The notes under the pieces are model-generated. The model was not told the origin of the DNA. It did not search any database and saw only the letters and a list, made by a program, of their open reading frames with translations. Below, piece after piece: positions 22,574-35,200 of a DNA stretch of 64,000 nt. A program made the position numbers and the translations under genes. How positions within the stretch are numbered: the first letter of the stretch is position 1; each line of letters opens with the position of its first letter. The stretch lies in the NCBI RefSeq assembly GCF_016808335.1, contig NC_053149.1, forward strand, positions 35,418,118 through 35,482,117, written 5' to 3'. Source of the DNA: Panicum virgatum (taxonomy: Eukaryota > Streptophyta > Magnoliopsida > Poales > Poaceae).

Positions 22574-23290
22574 CCACGTGTCCCCCGTCCACACTAGTAG
22601 GGGTCGTGACCCCTCCACGCTGGCAAGTGACGTGTCGGGATGCACATCTCACAAAGAGGACCGACACGTGGTGGTCATGTGTTGAAACGACATGAGTCTA
22701 CATGTCATTATTCTATTCACCCATGTGTCTCTGTTTTGTATGGACAGGTGTCATCTTTGCAAATTTTCCACATCGTTTTCTGGTTTGTGTACGCGTCATT
22801 AATCCTATTTGTCCATGTGTCATTTCCAGGTTCACCCACATGTCATCTTCTTATTTGTCTAGGTGTCATTTTCTTGTTGGTCCATGTGTCCTATCCCGGT
22901 TCGGCCACGTGTTCTGTTCCTATTTGGCCACATGTCCTTTCTAGGTTTGCCCATGTGTAGTTTTCCTGTTTGTCCACGTGCCATTTTTTATTTACCCATG
23001 GGTCATCTCCATGTTTGGCCAAATGATGTTTTTCTGTTTGTCCACGTGTACTTTCCAAGTTTGGCCACATGTTGTTTTCCTGTTTGTCAACCTATCCATT
23101 CTAGGTTCCTCCACATGTTGCTTTCCTGTTTACCTGTGTGTCAGTTTACGATTTGTACACGTGTCCATTTCTTACTGGGCCACGCATCCATTTCTTGTTC
23201 TCCTACATGTCCGTTTTGGACCGCCACATGTCCTTTTCTAGATGTAAAACGTGTTCATATCCTACATGTTGACATTCATACAGATCCATT
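22574..23290. repeat. Degenerate tandem array with CACGTG cores
   Basis: About twenty units of roughly 28-30 bases of the form CCACGTGTCCTTTTCTGGTTTGG. Many keep CACGTG; others carry CACATG or CATGTG. The long frames that cross it are a by-product of the repeat. Confidence 0.8.
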
Positions 23291-23519
23291 TCATCACAGA
23301 ACAACCAATGTTACTGCATTATTATTCTTAGAAAGCACACCAAAGTTACAACCAAATAAATTTATGAGACCACCATAATCACCTGATGGAATGCCAAGTA
23401 GTGCCGACAACAGTTCCACACACATAGCATGGGGGTAAAGAAGATATACTAAAGGCATTCATGTTCAAGATTTTGATAAGGATGAGATTACTTTGTTCAT
23501 GTTGCTTCTTCAACTTCTC

Positions 23520-24071
23520 ATATTGTCTTTCAGTTCTCACCAGTGTTCCTCCATTGCTTCACTTTTCTTCTTAAATTCTTCTAGTTGTTCATGGAGAATA
23601 GCTGAACCCTGTCATTTAGCAACAATTTCTGGATTTAGGTCCTCTTCACCAGGTGATGGAGACTTCGAGGAGGGAGTGGGTATACCAGCATTCTTCAAGA
23701 AAGATCTTTTCGAGCTGTTTTGCGAGAGGACCTTGGAAACAACCTCAGCACTAGGCAATGCTGGATGCCCATCAGCAATAGCTCCTACCTGCATAGTTTC
23801 CACTGACATCTAGAAAATGCAAAAAGGAACTATTAGTTTATTGATTATAGTAAAAAAAGAAGAGAATTAAACAAACTGGGAATAGAGGCAGATTAGATAA
23901 CTGCTACTAAATAGTGTTATTGTAACATACCTCCCAAACTCCGAAAGATAGGGGCAGCCATGAACATTAAAAATAAGCATCCGCGTCACTCATACCATTC
24001 TTTCATGTGGTATGGCAAACCTCGAAGGCTTCCATAGCATCGATTTCTTCATCACCTTCACTAACTTGTTC
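23520..24071 (-). pseudogene. Fragment of CACTA Ptta/En/Spm-type gene
   Basis: Exon-like pieces on the minus strand: GDEEIDAMEAFEVCHTT (ending at 24003), then LPSAEVVSKVLSQNSS...SFLKNAGIPTP (23612-23809), then a charged coiled-coil-like tail near 23530-23610. The middle piece aligns with SSAEVVSKVLPKNSS...FLKNIGVQPQP at 56739-56880, and the first with VVEVFKECHTSRK near 56060. A TGA follows CHTT where the relative has Arg, and a TGA follows EIVAK. It is a dead 3' fragment. Confidence 0.65.
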
Positions 24072-24540
24072 CACTATGAGAAAAAAAGGGTTATTGCCAC
24101 CGCTTTTTATCACAACACCCATTAATTTGTTGTGATATGTAGGTTTAGCGCAACAGCAGGCGATTATGGTTGCGATAGGGTGACATGCTACCACCAAAAT
24201 TGTCGTGTTTCAATTAAAATTATTGCCATGTTATTTCATAATGGTTGCAATAGTTGCTCATGTTGCAACGATTATAACATGTTGCTATTATTGCTATCAT
24301 GTGTCGCAATATAGTCTTAAATATAGCAACGGAAATAAGATCGTTGCGAATGAAATCATGGATATAGCAACAAAAGTCAATAATGTTGCCAATGAGTCTT
24401 AGATATTGCGACCCTAATGTGAATCATTGCAACTAGACATAGATATAGCAACAAACACCAGAATTGTTGCTACATAGAAATATCTATTGCAACAATATTT
24501 TGCCATTGCAATATAGAAGAACGTTTAGTGACAATAAATG
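24072..24540. mobile_element. Small CACTA-like element with TTGCAACAA repeats
   Basis: It starts CACTATGAGAAAAAAAGGG and ends GAACGTTTAGTG. The interior is filled with units of ATAGCAACAA and ATTGTTGCAA in both orientations. Its left edge cuts the Ptta-type gene fragment in mid-frame, showing that it inserted there. The flanking triplets (TTC and ACA) do not match. No gene. Confidence 0.55.
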
Positions 24541-25504
24541 AGTTTGTGGGTGTCTCCAGGATTTTGTCTGTGGGCCATTATTTTTGTTAAAATAAAATTT
24601 GCATTAAAGTGGTACAAGTCAATTTGGGTTTTGACAGCATTATTTTACTAAACCATTTCGGTTGTGCGGGTTCTCTCTAAATTGGAAAGAAGATAGTTGT
24701 AGGGGCCACAAATCGAACCTAGACCCTCCAGACCAAGAGGCATTCAAAGGTATTTACATTGAGCTAATTTTTTAGTATGCACATTTCAAAGGTATTTAGC
24801 CCTTTTATACACAGTTCTCTTGCCTCGTATTTGCTGGCTTCTTTCCCATATATGAGTGGGCTATTGGCTGGGGATGACCGCTTGGATCAATCAAGTTCCT
24901 CCATGTGGCAACACCGAGGACAAGATGAAGAACACAATGATACCAAAATTTGGGCCCAATTTCTGTCACGAATCTCTGATGATCATCATCGAGTGAAAAT
25001 AGAAATCATCACGAATTCACAATGAGGTTTCAATTCCATTCATGCTTCTTTTTTTTTGGAGTTGCATGAAATCCCATTTTCTAAAATGTCTTTCTTATGA
25101 TATCATGCGCAAACCATAATGACGCCAAAGAATAATATGTTATAGTTGGCCCACCCCATCAATCCAAGATACCGGGTTCACACATGCATCTCTATTGCTA
25201 CGTACATAATTATTGTTTGCTTAATTTTTTGCAATATGCATCAAAATTTGGCGCACAGAAAAAAAATGGTGATGGTAAAAGGAAAATATTGAAGCCAAAA
25301 TAAAAATAAGATGGATTAGGCACCCTACCACCACATCACATGGAGAAGCAGGTACCCTACCACCACACCACGTACTCATATGTGATAGTTGTTGGTTATA
25401 ATTTTTTTAATTTATATCCTTGTATTTGTGGACACCATGGATATTACAGCAGAAAATTGTGGCGAACTTTTATTTGGGTAGTCTTGCTGACATGGTGATC
25501 AGTC
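24541..25504. other. Intergenic sequence without a gene
   Basis: No coding feature. On the minus strand near 24700-24745 a box-B-like GGTTCGATT follows TTGGTCTGGAGGGTCTA, reminiscent of a tRNA-derived repeat, but no box A was convincing. A short duplication of ACCCTACCACCACA occurs at 25322 and 25356. Confidence 0.4.
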
Positions 25505-26071
25505 TGTTATAAGTGATTCACGAGTAGAACAGAATGAATGGCAAACAACCAGTAGTCCTTCCATTGATCTGTAGGTTTATACTAGGCAAAAAGCGCACTG
25601 TGCCGCGCCAGTCGGTGCGGCCGTTTTTTGAAGACCGCGGCGTCGGAGGCCAGCTGCCCCCACCCGGCAGCGAGGCGTGGCGGTGAACCGCCGCAGACAC
25701 CCCCGTGGACCCGTTGTTGGTCGGCCGGGACGCGACCGACCCCGGCGAGGGCCCACGGCAGGGGACGACGCCCAATCCAGGGACCGTGTCTGGCGCCTCT
25801 CGCCGCAGCACAGTTTTTTTTTGCGGGCCACGCGTCACTCCGTGGAGGCACAGTCGCTCCAAGGGGTTCAACTCCAGGGTGTATAGTATATACAGTATTT
25901 ACACAAGGCCATGGGACGCCATGAACGGGCGTCATACACACACACGGGACGCCATGAACGGGCGTCATACACACACACACACTCACAGTGACCGTTCCCC
26001 TGAACGGGCACTTGTCAACCGCCTGTTGACTAACGTGGATGAGGACACACACAAATATACGATTTGTAACA
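25505..26071 (-). mobile_element. 3' LTR of a minus-strand copia element
   Basis: On the minus strand it starts TGTTACAAATCG and ends CACTTATAACA (TGTTA...TAACA), 567 bp. The purine tract AAGGGGGAG lies directly upstream, at the complement of 26073-26081. A TATA-rich promoter segment (complement of about 25880-25895) and a GC-rich downstream half are present. A 33-34-base unit starting GGGACGCCATGAACGGGCGT is duplicated at 25914-25980. The left flank CAGTC (25500-25504) would be the target duplication; its partner is not in the window. Confidence 0.8.
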
Positions 26072-26348
26072 CTCCCCCTTGGCCGAATCCATCTTTAGAT
26101 CAATGAATTTAACTATTCCTCAAAATCCCTATGGGAAAAAAGAGGAATCTTTCCTTTTGATGATTACTCCATTAACTCAATGAGTTCAATAGAATTATCT
26201 ATTTCTTCTGTATTTCATAAAAATCTCCGTGGGGAAAACTAAAAATACTGATATATACTTGTGTTAACATTGCCTCATTAAAAACCTTTACCGAGAAAAC
26301 CCCATGGGAAAAACACATAAAGGGAAAAAGAGTACAATGTGATGCATT
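26072..26348 (-). other. Copia polypurine tract and 3' untranslated region
   Basis: The purine tract at 26073-26081 (complement) primes second-strand synthesis. The rest is AT-rich with no coding content and joins the pol remnant. Confidence 0.6.
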
Positions 26349-28842
26349 CTAACAAGGCATACCACTTAGGGCATCTCCCCTTGAATTTTGCAAATCCCGA
26401 AGTCTCCTCATACTAATACCTCGAACATATTTCTCAAATGTTGAAACAGGTAAGGACTTTGTGAATAAATCAGTAAGATTATCACAAGACTTCATTTGCA
26501 AGATGTTTATCTCACCACTCTGTTGGAGTTCGTGAGGATAAAACAACTTAGTAGCAATATACTTCGTGATGTTGCTCTTTAGGAGCAATATACTTCGTAA
26601 CATTATCCTCATAGATAATGGTAGGTGATTCCAAAAAACCAATGCCACATGATCGTTATATGTGGTTAATCATTCTGCGAAGCCATACACACTCCTGTGA
26701 TGCTTCATAAAGTGCAATTATATCAGAATGATATGTGGAAGTTGCCACCAATGTCTGTTTAGACGATTTCCAAGAAATGGCAGTTCCACCATGTAAGAAA
26801 ACAAATCCTGTCTGCGATCTAGCATTATGGGGATCAGACAAATAGCCAGCATCAGTGTATCCAACCAACGTAGGATCTTGGTTTTTCTGATAGAACAAAC
26901 CCAAATCCTTTGTGCCATTCAGGTATCTGAGGATTTGCTTCCCTCCTACCCAATGACGTTTTGTCGAAGCATAACTATTTCTTGCAAGTAAATTCACTGC
27001 GAAAGCAATATCAGGCCTGGTGCTATTTGCGAGATACATAAGTGCTCTAATGGGACTGAGATATGGGAATTCCGACCCCAGTATCTCTTCTCCCTCGTCC
27101 CATGGTCCAAAAAACATATTTTTCGGGATCAATAGATCTTACAACCATGGGAGGCATTGCTGGATATGACTTATCCATATTGAATTTCTCCAATATTTTC
27201 TGGATATAGGTAGACTGCTGCACTAGGATTCCTGAATGAAGGTGCTCAATTTGCAATCCAATGCTAAATTTTGGTTCTACCCAAATCCTTCATCTCAAAC
27301 TCCTTCTTAAGATGATTGCGTGCTTCATCAATATTCTGTGTATTACCAATAATGTTGATATCGTCAATGTACACAGATATAATACAAAATCCTGATGAGG
27401 ATCTTTTGATGAAGACACACGGGCAATCATCACTATTGGAGTAACCCTTCTGCATAAGGTACTCACTCAGTCAGTTGTACCACATTCATCCCGACTGCTT
27501 AAGGCCATACAAAGACCTTTTCAGTTTTACATAATACATGTTGCAATTCGCGCCTTGATATGGTATAGAAAATCCCATCGGGAACTTTCATGTAAATATC
27601 CGAATCAAGTGACCCATACAAATATGCGGTCACTACGTCCATCAACTGCATAGATAGATGCTTTTGTACTGCCAACGATATACGATATCGGAACATAGTT
27701 TCACTCATAATTGGAGAATATGTTTCATTAAAACCAACTCCGGGTCTCTGCGTAGACCCTTGTGCTACTAGCCTTGCTTTGTATCTCACCACCCCATTGT
27801 TTTCATTCCATTTCTGAACGAAAACTCATTTAAAACCCACAGGAAAGGTTTTAGGAGGTGTAGGTATCATTGATGAAAATACCTCTCTTTAGCAAGCGAG
27901 GCTAACTCCGCATCAATTGCCTCCGTCCATATATCCCAATCTGAGCGCTTCTTGCACTCTGCCATGGATTTAGGTTTTGGATCTTTATGGAGATTCTTAG
28001 CAATTGATTCGGAGAAGTATATGTCGACAACTGTAGCCTTACGATCATATGTCTCTCCAGTATCAAGATAATTTATGGAAATTTCTTGTACCCCCTTCGA
28101 CGGTTCGTCATTTCCCAATACGACCCCGTCAGGGTGTTCTGAAGTCCCAGCATAAAAAGAAATGTGCACTGTTGATGCGGGATGTGGAATTTTCCTATCC
28201 ACTTCAGTTCTCTCAACTGACTGTTGAGTCATATTTGCTGGTCTAGAAGGGGTATCCTTCTCTTTCCTATTGCGCTTACGAGAAGCCGCACCTGCAGGTA
28301 TTGCCGTACTTCTTCCACTCTTCCCCGAAGAAGGAAGCTAAATAGTTTTCTTTGGTACCTCTAATCTTTCTGGCACATTCCTAGCAGGTATATAGGACTT
28401 TGTGATGTCTTTACCAGTAGTAAATTGGTCTGGCAGATTATTTGCAATATTTTGCAAATTCAGAATCCTTAGAACTTGCAGTTCTGATTCCTATGTACGA
28501 GGATCCTCATTGGCGATGCCCCTTGCATCCCAGTTTATTTTCTGGTTTTCACCATGGTACTTAAATTCTCTCCATAAAGCCGGGAAATGATCTTCATTGA
28601 AGATACTATCAGCGAACCGGGCCGTGAGAAAATCCCCAGTCAGGGACTCTAGGTAATTTATGATCGACGGAGATATAAATCCCACATAGAACCCCAATTT
28701 CCTATGAGGCCCCATCGATGTTCGCTTGGGTGGTGAGATCGGTACGTATACAGCGCAACCGAATTTCCGCAGATGGGAAATACTTGGAGGATCACCTCGC
28801 ACCATTGCAGCGGGAGAGCTGTATGGTATATATTGGGCGTAG
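26349..28842 (-). pseudogene. Copia pol: integrase C-terminus, reverse transcriptase, RNase H
   Basis: Blocks right to left: integrase C-terminal region with HLRKFGCAVYVPISPPKRT and YLESLTGDFLTARFAD (28.5-28.84 kb); a linker (27.87-28.23 kb); RT start with YKARLVAQGSTQRPGV and DVVTAYLYGSLD (27.5-27.79 kb); RT with SVYIDDINIIGNT, the YxDD core (27264-27455); connection and RNase H with YLSDPHNARSQTGFVF and SWKSSKQTLVATSTYHSD (26656-27132); and a tail with EDN-like residues. The motif wording fits a grass copia of the Ivana/Oryco type. Frameshifts separate every block, and a short duplication at 26560-26605 repeats AGCAATATACTTCGT. The 5' half (gag, protease, integrase core) is cut off by the gypsy LTR at 28843. 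Confidence 0.85.
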
Positions 28843-30364
28843 TGTTGGCGCCTACCAACGTCACCTAGTGATGACACCCGCAGACGCCAATTTGGGACGG
28901 CAGTATTTCATGAACCACGAATAGATCCGCAAGCGCACGGAATACCGCTGTAGCATTTTACCCGGGAGTATAACGGGGTGTCATTTATATTTCCGCAGGG
29001 AAGGCGATGAGTGAGAGAATATATAGATTAGTTGGTGAGCTCTATCTAGATTGGATATTCTCATGCATAAATAGGGTAAGATAATAACATGGTAGGAGGT
29101 AGTGTAACACACACAAACTACTCTCTTGGATAAAAGAATAAATGTTACTTTAGGCCGGGAGCAAGATAAAAGTCAGAGCTCGAGTCAGCTGTACTAGGCT
29201 AGCTATATCTACACTTTCTCATTAGTTAGCTCGTCAGAGATTAAACTACACAATAGGGAGATCGCTATTGAAGTAACGGGAGGAGCCTGTACACCCCGGC
29301 GACTTTATGTACCTCCTACCCCCAATACCGAATGTGGAGGATTACTAAAAGGCACGGATAGGGCTGTCACCACCTGTCGGCTACCTCTACAAACCGTGGG
29401 TATAGTTGACATCCAGCAACTCTTAGCTAATCTAGACACCATGTCTACACTAGTAAGAGATACTATAGTGTCCCGCACGAAGCCCCCACTCTCCGGATGG
29501 ATAGACATCACACTAGAGCAATCATACAAATACTGGAGGAATTGATAGAGTTCTAAGAACAAAAGACTAACCATCTCCAGCACAGGGCGATCATGCAATG
29601 CAAGCATTGAATAATAACACAACCATGACAAGAAGCATATACTTGATAACTCAGAATATACTTCAAGCAGATATCAGTAGCCATAGTCTAATTCTATTAC
29701 AAACGACCGAATATTACAAGAGAGAGAGAGAGCTAGAGATGAACCCATACTAGACTCTCGAGCAACTCCGGCGACTCGATGACTCCTAGACTTCTCCTAA
29801 ACGCCACTAAGCCTAAAGACTATGCAAGGAATGCAAGAGAGGAAGAGGTGTGTGGTGTGTGTGTGTGTTCTATTCTCTACCCCCCTTGTATTTATAGCAG
29901 GGAGCCACCAGCCACAGCACCCCAAACCGATGTTGTGAGCCAATAGGGAAGCACCACGTGCCTTGGTTGAGGCGGTGGGGCCCACGGGCCTGGCCGGCCG
30001 ACCAGGTAGGTCGGTCGGCCTGCCCGGGCTGCCAATCGCCCCCAACTTCCTGGAGTGGGCTTGTCTTGGTCTCCCATTGTACTAAAGTTGAGGCACGGCC
30101 TACCCCAGCTGGGTTTGCTTCAGTTCTTGGGTTTCAATTGGTCCATTTGATCCTGAATCGGTACTCTGATATTTTCTGTGATTTTGTGTCGGGCCAAAGT
30201 GTGCTTGTAACCTGCATATTAGCTTGAAAACACAACTTGCATATTCTAAAAGGTAAAGTGTAATTTAGGAACTTTATTGGATAAGGATGCGTGTAAGAAA
30301 TACAAACTCTCATAATTTTCTGATCAAGTTGACGCCAGGAAATAGTCGTTAGTGAGCGTCAACA
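28843..30364 (-). mobile_element. 3' LTR of a minus-strand gypsy inserted in the copia element
   Basis: On the minus strand it starts TGTTGACGCTCACTAACG and ends GGTAGGCGCCAACA (TGTTG...CAACA), 1522 bp. It interrupts the copia integrase frame exactly at its edge. A TATA box TATAAATA (complement of 29888-29897) and a GT microsatellite near 29860 lie inside. The purine-rich TTTGGGGGATC lies just upstream (complement of 30365-30375). The left target flank is CGTAG (28838-28842). Confidence 0.85.
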
Positions 30365-30560
30365 AGATCCCCCAAACTGTCCTTTGCTCGTCCCGAGCAA
30401 AGGAGGACAAATCAGGTTGTTGATCAGAAAATCACTTTGACTCGTACCTTACCTGTCATGTCATAGTCTGAAGCAAAGAGATTCATCTATAAGCTTAAAT
30501 AAGTTGGTTAGCATACCTTTGCTCAATTACCTTACTCCCTCATGGGGCTTTTTAGCTGTC
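30365..30560 (-). mobile_element. Gypsy internal sequence, part 1 (left of the CACTA)
   Basis: Noncoding 3' internal region of the gypsy, starting with the purine tract and a GGGACGAGCAAAGGAC motif on the minus strand. It is cut at 30560 by the CACTA terminus and resumes at 58050. Confidence 0.75.
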
Positions 30561-30839
30561 CACTAGTACAAATGTGCTTTTCTATGATGATTTGATAGTG
30601 ACGTTTTTATACTTCATCATTGAACATTATTTTTAATGACAAAATTTATTACTTCATCACAAATGACAAGTGACGCAGCCAACCCGCTTGAAAATAATGA
30701 CGAAATGAAGACGAGCGTCATAGAAGGCACAAACGATTCGTCATAGATGCATCATGCCACTACTGAACGTGGGGAGACAATGACGAACGAAAATGGGCGT
30801 CACAAAACAACAACCTATTCATCACAAAACAATAAAGGC

Positions 30840-31270
30840 CATGGTACAGCAGCGATTTAGTCCCACATGTAAGTGTGGTTGAGACCGTGGATCCCACATG
30901 CAGATCATGGTACCATGTCCATTTGGCAACACGGACCCTACCACCTGGGTCACATGATGCAGTGGCCCACCGCCATGTGGCACGGACCCCACCACCCCAG
31001 CCTGGTCCCACTGCCATGTGGCACGGACCCCATCACCGCGGTGGGTCCATGACCACGTGGCGATGTGGACCCCACCACCTCAGCCCGGTCCCACTGCCAG
31101 GTGGCGTTCTACAGCAACCGTGGTCCCACCTGACAGAACCGGCGGGTCCCATCTTGTCCACGTGGTGACGTGGGTCCCACTTGATAGAACCGGCGAGTCC
31201 CGTGTCCACGTGGGGCCTCTACTCCGGCACGGTCCCACGACCAGGTGGCACTCCACATCAACGTCGGCCC
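30840..31270. repeat. Left G-box subterminal array of the large CACTA
   Basis: Repeated units around CCACGTGG, CCATGTGGCACGGACCC and GGTCCCAC in both orientations. Intact CACGTG occurs near 31055, 31160 and 31205. It mirrors the right-end array at 57410-57740. Confidence 0.75.
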
Positions 31271-32214
31271 CTACGATCCCGGACCCACTCAACAGTCCTA
31301 TGAGCCACAACTGAGTATAACACACTACTCCTCTGGGCCTTTGCGTATCTATTGGGCCGACTGTCTTTGGATCTCCCTCGCGGCCCCTCGGTGTGGCCGT
31401 TGGGCCGGCAATCATCTTTTTTTCCTTCGCGGCCCAGCACTACGTCCGAGCGGCCTCGCACGGCGCCCCGGCCCAACAATAACATGGCCTCATGCGGCCA
31501 TCGAATGTTCCCAGGTTTAATCGGCAAAAAACCTGTGTTTCCCAATATTCGAACCGCATACCGGACGGAAGCCAAGAGAAAGCGTTACCACTGCGCCATC
31601 GAACGTCCTTGTGAAAGGAGACTTATATTTTTTATTTGTTTAATTAGTGAATGGTTTCCATATGTTCTTCCACTGTGCCATCAAACCCTACAGACACAAA
31701 TCAAATCTTGCGGCGCCGGCGTGTCGAGTCGGGCGCACAGCGGCGGCATTCATGGCACACAGCGGCGGATCCGCGGCGTTGTCCCCGGCGCACCAGCGTT
31801 GTCCTCGGCGAACGGCGGCGGGACCGCGGCAGTGCCGCCGGCGCACGGCGGGGGGAGCACAGCGGCATCCCCGGCGGGCGCACAGCGGCGGCAGTGTCCC
31901 CGCGGTGGCTTCCCCGTTTGACGGCGGCGGCAAGGTGACTTCTTTGACCAAATATCTCAAGCTTTTTCCTTTTCTCGTTGTGCTGCTAGTGTATGCTGTT
32001 ACTGTGCTGTTTCAAGATTCTAGGGTTCGGTAGATTGGACTAGTGTCACTTCTAGTAGTGATGTGCATTCATCCAGTAAGGATTTAGGGGCCCAAATGAT
32101 ATGACCATTTACTACTTTTTCAGTATGTTAATTAGTAAATCATTTTCTGTTAAGTTGTATTTGAGGTTCTGTTATAGTATTTTCCTCTGATTTTGCACAT
32201 GTATGCTAAAACAG
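31271..32214 (+). promoter_or_regulatory. 5' region of the transposase gene
   Basis: A GC-rich stretch (31.35-31.93 kb) is open in several frames on both strands with Ala/Arg/Gly-rich products, as at the other CACTA leaders here, and is taken as untranslated leader. An AT-rich probable intron follows (about 31.94-32.21 kb), ending in an acceptor-like AAACAG just before the ATG at 32215. Confidence 0.5.
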
Positions 32215-35200
32215 ATGGATCGAAGTTGGATTCATGGGAGATGTTTCACACCTGTCTACATGGACGGAGTGGAATAGTTCATGGAATTTGTTAGAGGGCA
32301 GTTCCCTGCAGACAGCGAGATACATTGTCCCTGCCGCAAATGTCTTAATCAAACTTTACGGCCTCAACATGAAGTGAATGACCATATACACATCTTTGGA
32401 ATGTCACTTTTGTACACTCGTTGGGTTCATCATGGAGAGTCTCCAGATGGCTAGGTTTCTGAGTTCAGAGAGGAGGAGGTGCAGCATGATGAATATGATG
32501 ATGGTGGAGGGATACATTTGGGTGAGGATGACCAAGATCATGACCAAGCTGATGACCAAGATGATGATCACGGAGTCACGGAGATGATATCAGATTTGTA
32601 CACAACAGTAGAAAAAGATGGAGGGAATCCAAGTTTTGCCAAAGTTCTTGCCGATGCCAAGCGGTCACTTTGCCCGGGATCAGCGCATTCTAGATTATCC
32701 TTTCTAGTGAGACTTCTCTATATGAAGTCTTGCTATCGACTTGGCAATTACTTTTTTACTGCATTATTGAAGTTATTGTCCGATGCATTCCCTCAGTGTC
32801 AGTTTCCAAAGTCGTATGATGAGGCGAAGAAGTATCTTCGTGAATTGGGCATTGCATATGAATCAATCCATGTGTGCAAGAACAATTGTGTTTTGTTTTG
32901 TAAGTCTGAGGTGTTTGACACGGATTATGCCAATCTAGAAGCATGCCCAGTTTGTGATGAATCTAGATGGGAAGGTGGTGAGAGTGGCAGGCGGGTTCCT
33001 CATAAGGTCTTGAGGCACTTTCCACTTATACTAAGGCTGAAGAGGATGTTTGCCATGAAACGAACTGCTGAGGAGGCCCAGTGGCACAAGGTGGGTAGGA
33101 AGCCAGTCGCCAATGAAATGAGCCATCCAGCTGATGGGAGGCATGGAAGGACTTTGATAGGAAGTATCAATCTTTTGCAGCGGATGCAAGGAACTTGAGG
33201 CTTTCCCTAGCTACAGATGGTTTCAACCCTTTTGGCAACATGAGCACTCAATATAGCATGTGGCCAGTGCTTGTGACACCTCTGAACCTACCACCATGGG
33301 AATGTATCAATTCAGCCAACTGTTTTATGTCTTTGCTCATCCCGGGTCCATTATCTCCTGGAAAAGATTTTGACTTGTTTCTCGAGCCTCTAATTGAAGA
33401 ATTGCTTGCTCTTTGGAAAGGAGTGTCCACTTATGATGCTATTAGCGGTAAAAAGTTTGATCTTCATGCCGCTGTGTTGTGGTGCATACACGATTATCAA
33501 GCCTTGAGCACCTTGTCGGGGCGAACCACAAAAGGTTATTATGCATTATCCGCTGTGACAAAAATCCTTTGTCACGGGCACTGAGGGGTAAGATTGCTTA
33601 CATTGGCCATTGTTGTTTTCTTCCAAAGGATCATGAGTGGCAGAAAAGCTTGGCTTTTGATGGCCGCCGTGAAACCAGGGATGTGCCGGGCAAATTCAGT
33701 AGTAAAGAGGTTCAAGCGGAACTAGAGAAGGTGAAAGATGTGAGGCCAGGAAAGCATCCCGCACCCGCACCCAGGAAAAGGAAGCGTGGGGAGAAAAACA
33801 GCCCCAAAATTTGGAGTCGCAAAGTTGGGTTTTGGAAGCTACCATATTGGAAGGACTTGTTGCTGCCACACAATCTCGATGTTATGCACATAGAGAAGAA
33901 CATTTGTGATGCCCTCCTTGGCATATTACTCAAAATTGAGGGCAAGAACAAGGACACCAAAATGCAAGGTTGGATTTGTATGATATGGGCATTAGATAGG
34001 AATTTCACTTGCGAGAGGATGGAGATGGGTGTAGGATGCCAGTGGCTTTCTATGTATTGAACAAGGAAAATAGAACTAGATTCTGCAAGTTCCTCAAAGG
34101 TGTGAAGTTTCCACATGGTTATGCCGCCAACCTAGGCAGATTCATAAGTGCAGATGGTACCAAGTTGCAGGGGCGGCTGAAAACTCATTGTTGCCATGTA
34201 CTACTGCAAAAGATCATGCCTGCTGGATTAAGAGGATTGGTGAGGAAAGATGTGTATGAGGCAATTGCGGAGCTTGGTGAATTTTTCAGAGAATTGTGTA
34301 GTAGAATCTAAAGATAGATGTTGTGAAAGGACTAAAGGAGAAAATCCCAGTTATCCTTCGCAAGCTTGAGAAAATTTTCCCTCCAGCCTTTTTTTATGTC
34401 ATGGTGCACCTAGCTGTGCATCTACCTGATGAGGCATTGCTTAGAGGCCCTGTTCAGTATGGATGGATGTACCCAATAGAGAGGAGAATGGGTACTTTGA
34501 AGAATTTTGTGAGTAACAGGGCGAGGCCTGAAGGATCAATTGCGGAGGCCTATGGTGCAAGTGACACCTTGACATTTTTTTCGAGGTATATGGCAGATGT
34601 CGACACCAAATTCAACAGTAATGATGCCATCAATGTAGATGAACCATTAGATAGTGACCCTGAAATTTTTAAGCATGGTGTCAAACTCGTAGGAGCCGAC
34701 AGGAGGACATACATCGATGATAAGATGTATTTCAGACTAGTTTGGTATGTTCTAAACAATTGTACAGAAGCTGAGCCATATGTGGAGTAAGTATCGTTTT
34801 TATTTGTTTGCAAAATTGTCTTATCCTGAATTGCAAGTGAAGCTTTGCTAATGGTTATGCTTTTTCGGACAACATCTACAGGGCAGAGTTATTGCAAGAA
34901 GGGCCACATGATGTTGAAAAAAGGCTTGAAAATGGTTTTCCTAACTGGTTTAGGAGCCATGTAGGTGTCCTGCAGTACTAGTATTCTTTGTTTCAGCATC
35001 TCACTGCTAGTATTCTTTGTTTCAGCATCAATTTCAGCATCTCACTCCTTGTATTCTTTGTTTGAACCCAGATCGCCAAGAAGCGCACAGATCATCCAGA
35101 AGAGGTTACTGATGGATTGTATGCTTTGTCTTGTTTTCCTGATCTTCGAGTGGGGTTTTGGTCTGCTTGCATTGTCAATAGAGTCAGGTATAACACAGTG

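Larger units (their letters stand above)
22367..24071 (-). mobile_element. Truncated CACTA element, relative of the 27-kb CACTA
   Basis: The left terminus CACTAATGGAAATTG is followed by GTGACGAATTT-type repeats, then by a long CACGTG-containing array (22574-23290), then by a minus-strand gene fragment related to the second gene of the CACTA at 30561-58049. The order (terminus, G-box array, 3' end of that gene) matches the right end of that element read backwards. The gene is cut at 24071 by the terminus of another small element, so the rest is lost or displaced. Confidence 0.65.

Noticed and set aside
22574..23290. CRISPR-like regular repeat
   Set aside because: Units are degenerate and contiguous with no unique spacers, in a eukaryotic transposon.
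22640..23378. Cys/Phe-rich frames up to 171 codons
   Set aside because: They arise from the tandem G-box repeat; the repeat period, not selection, keeps them open.
31352..32033. Frames of 189, 128, 95 and 90 codons on both strands
   Set aside because: Same GC-driven pattern in the leader of the large CACTA transposase; no motif.
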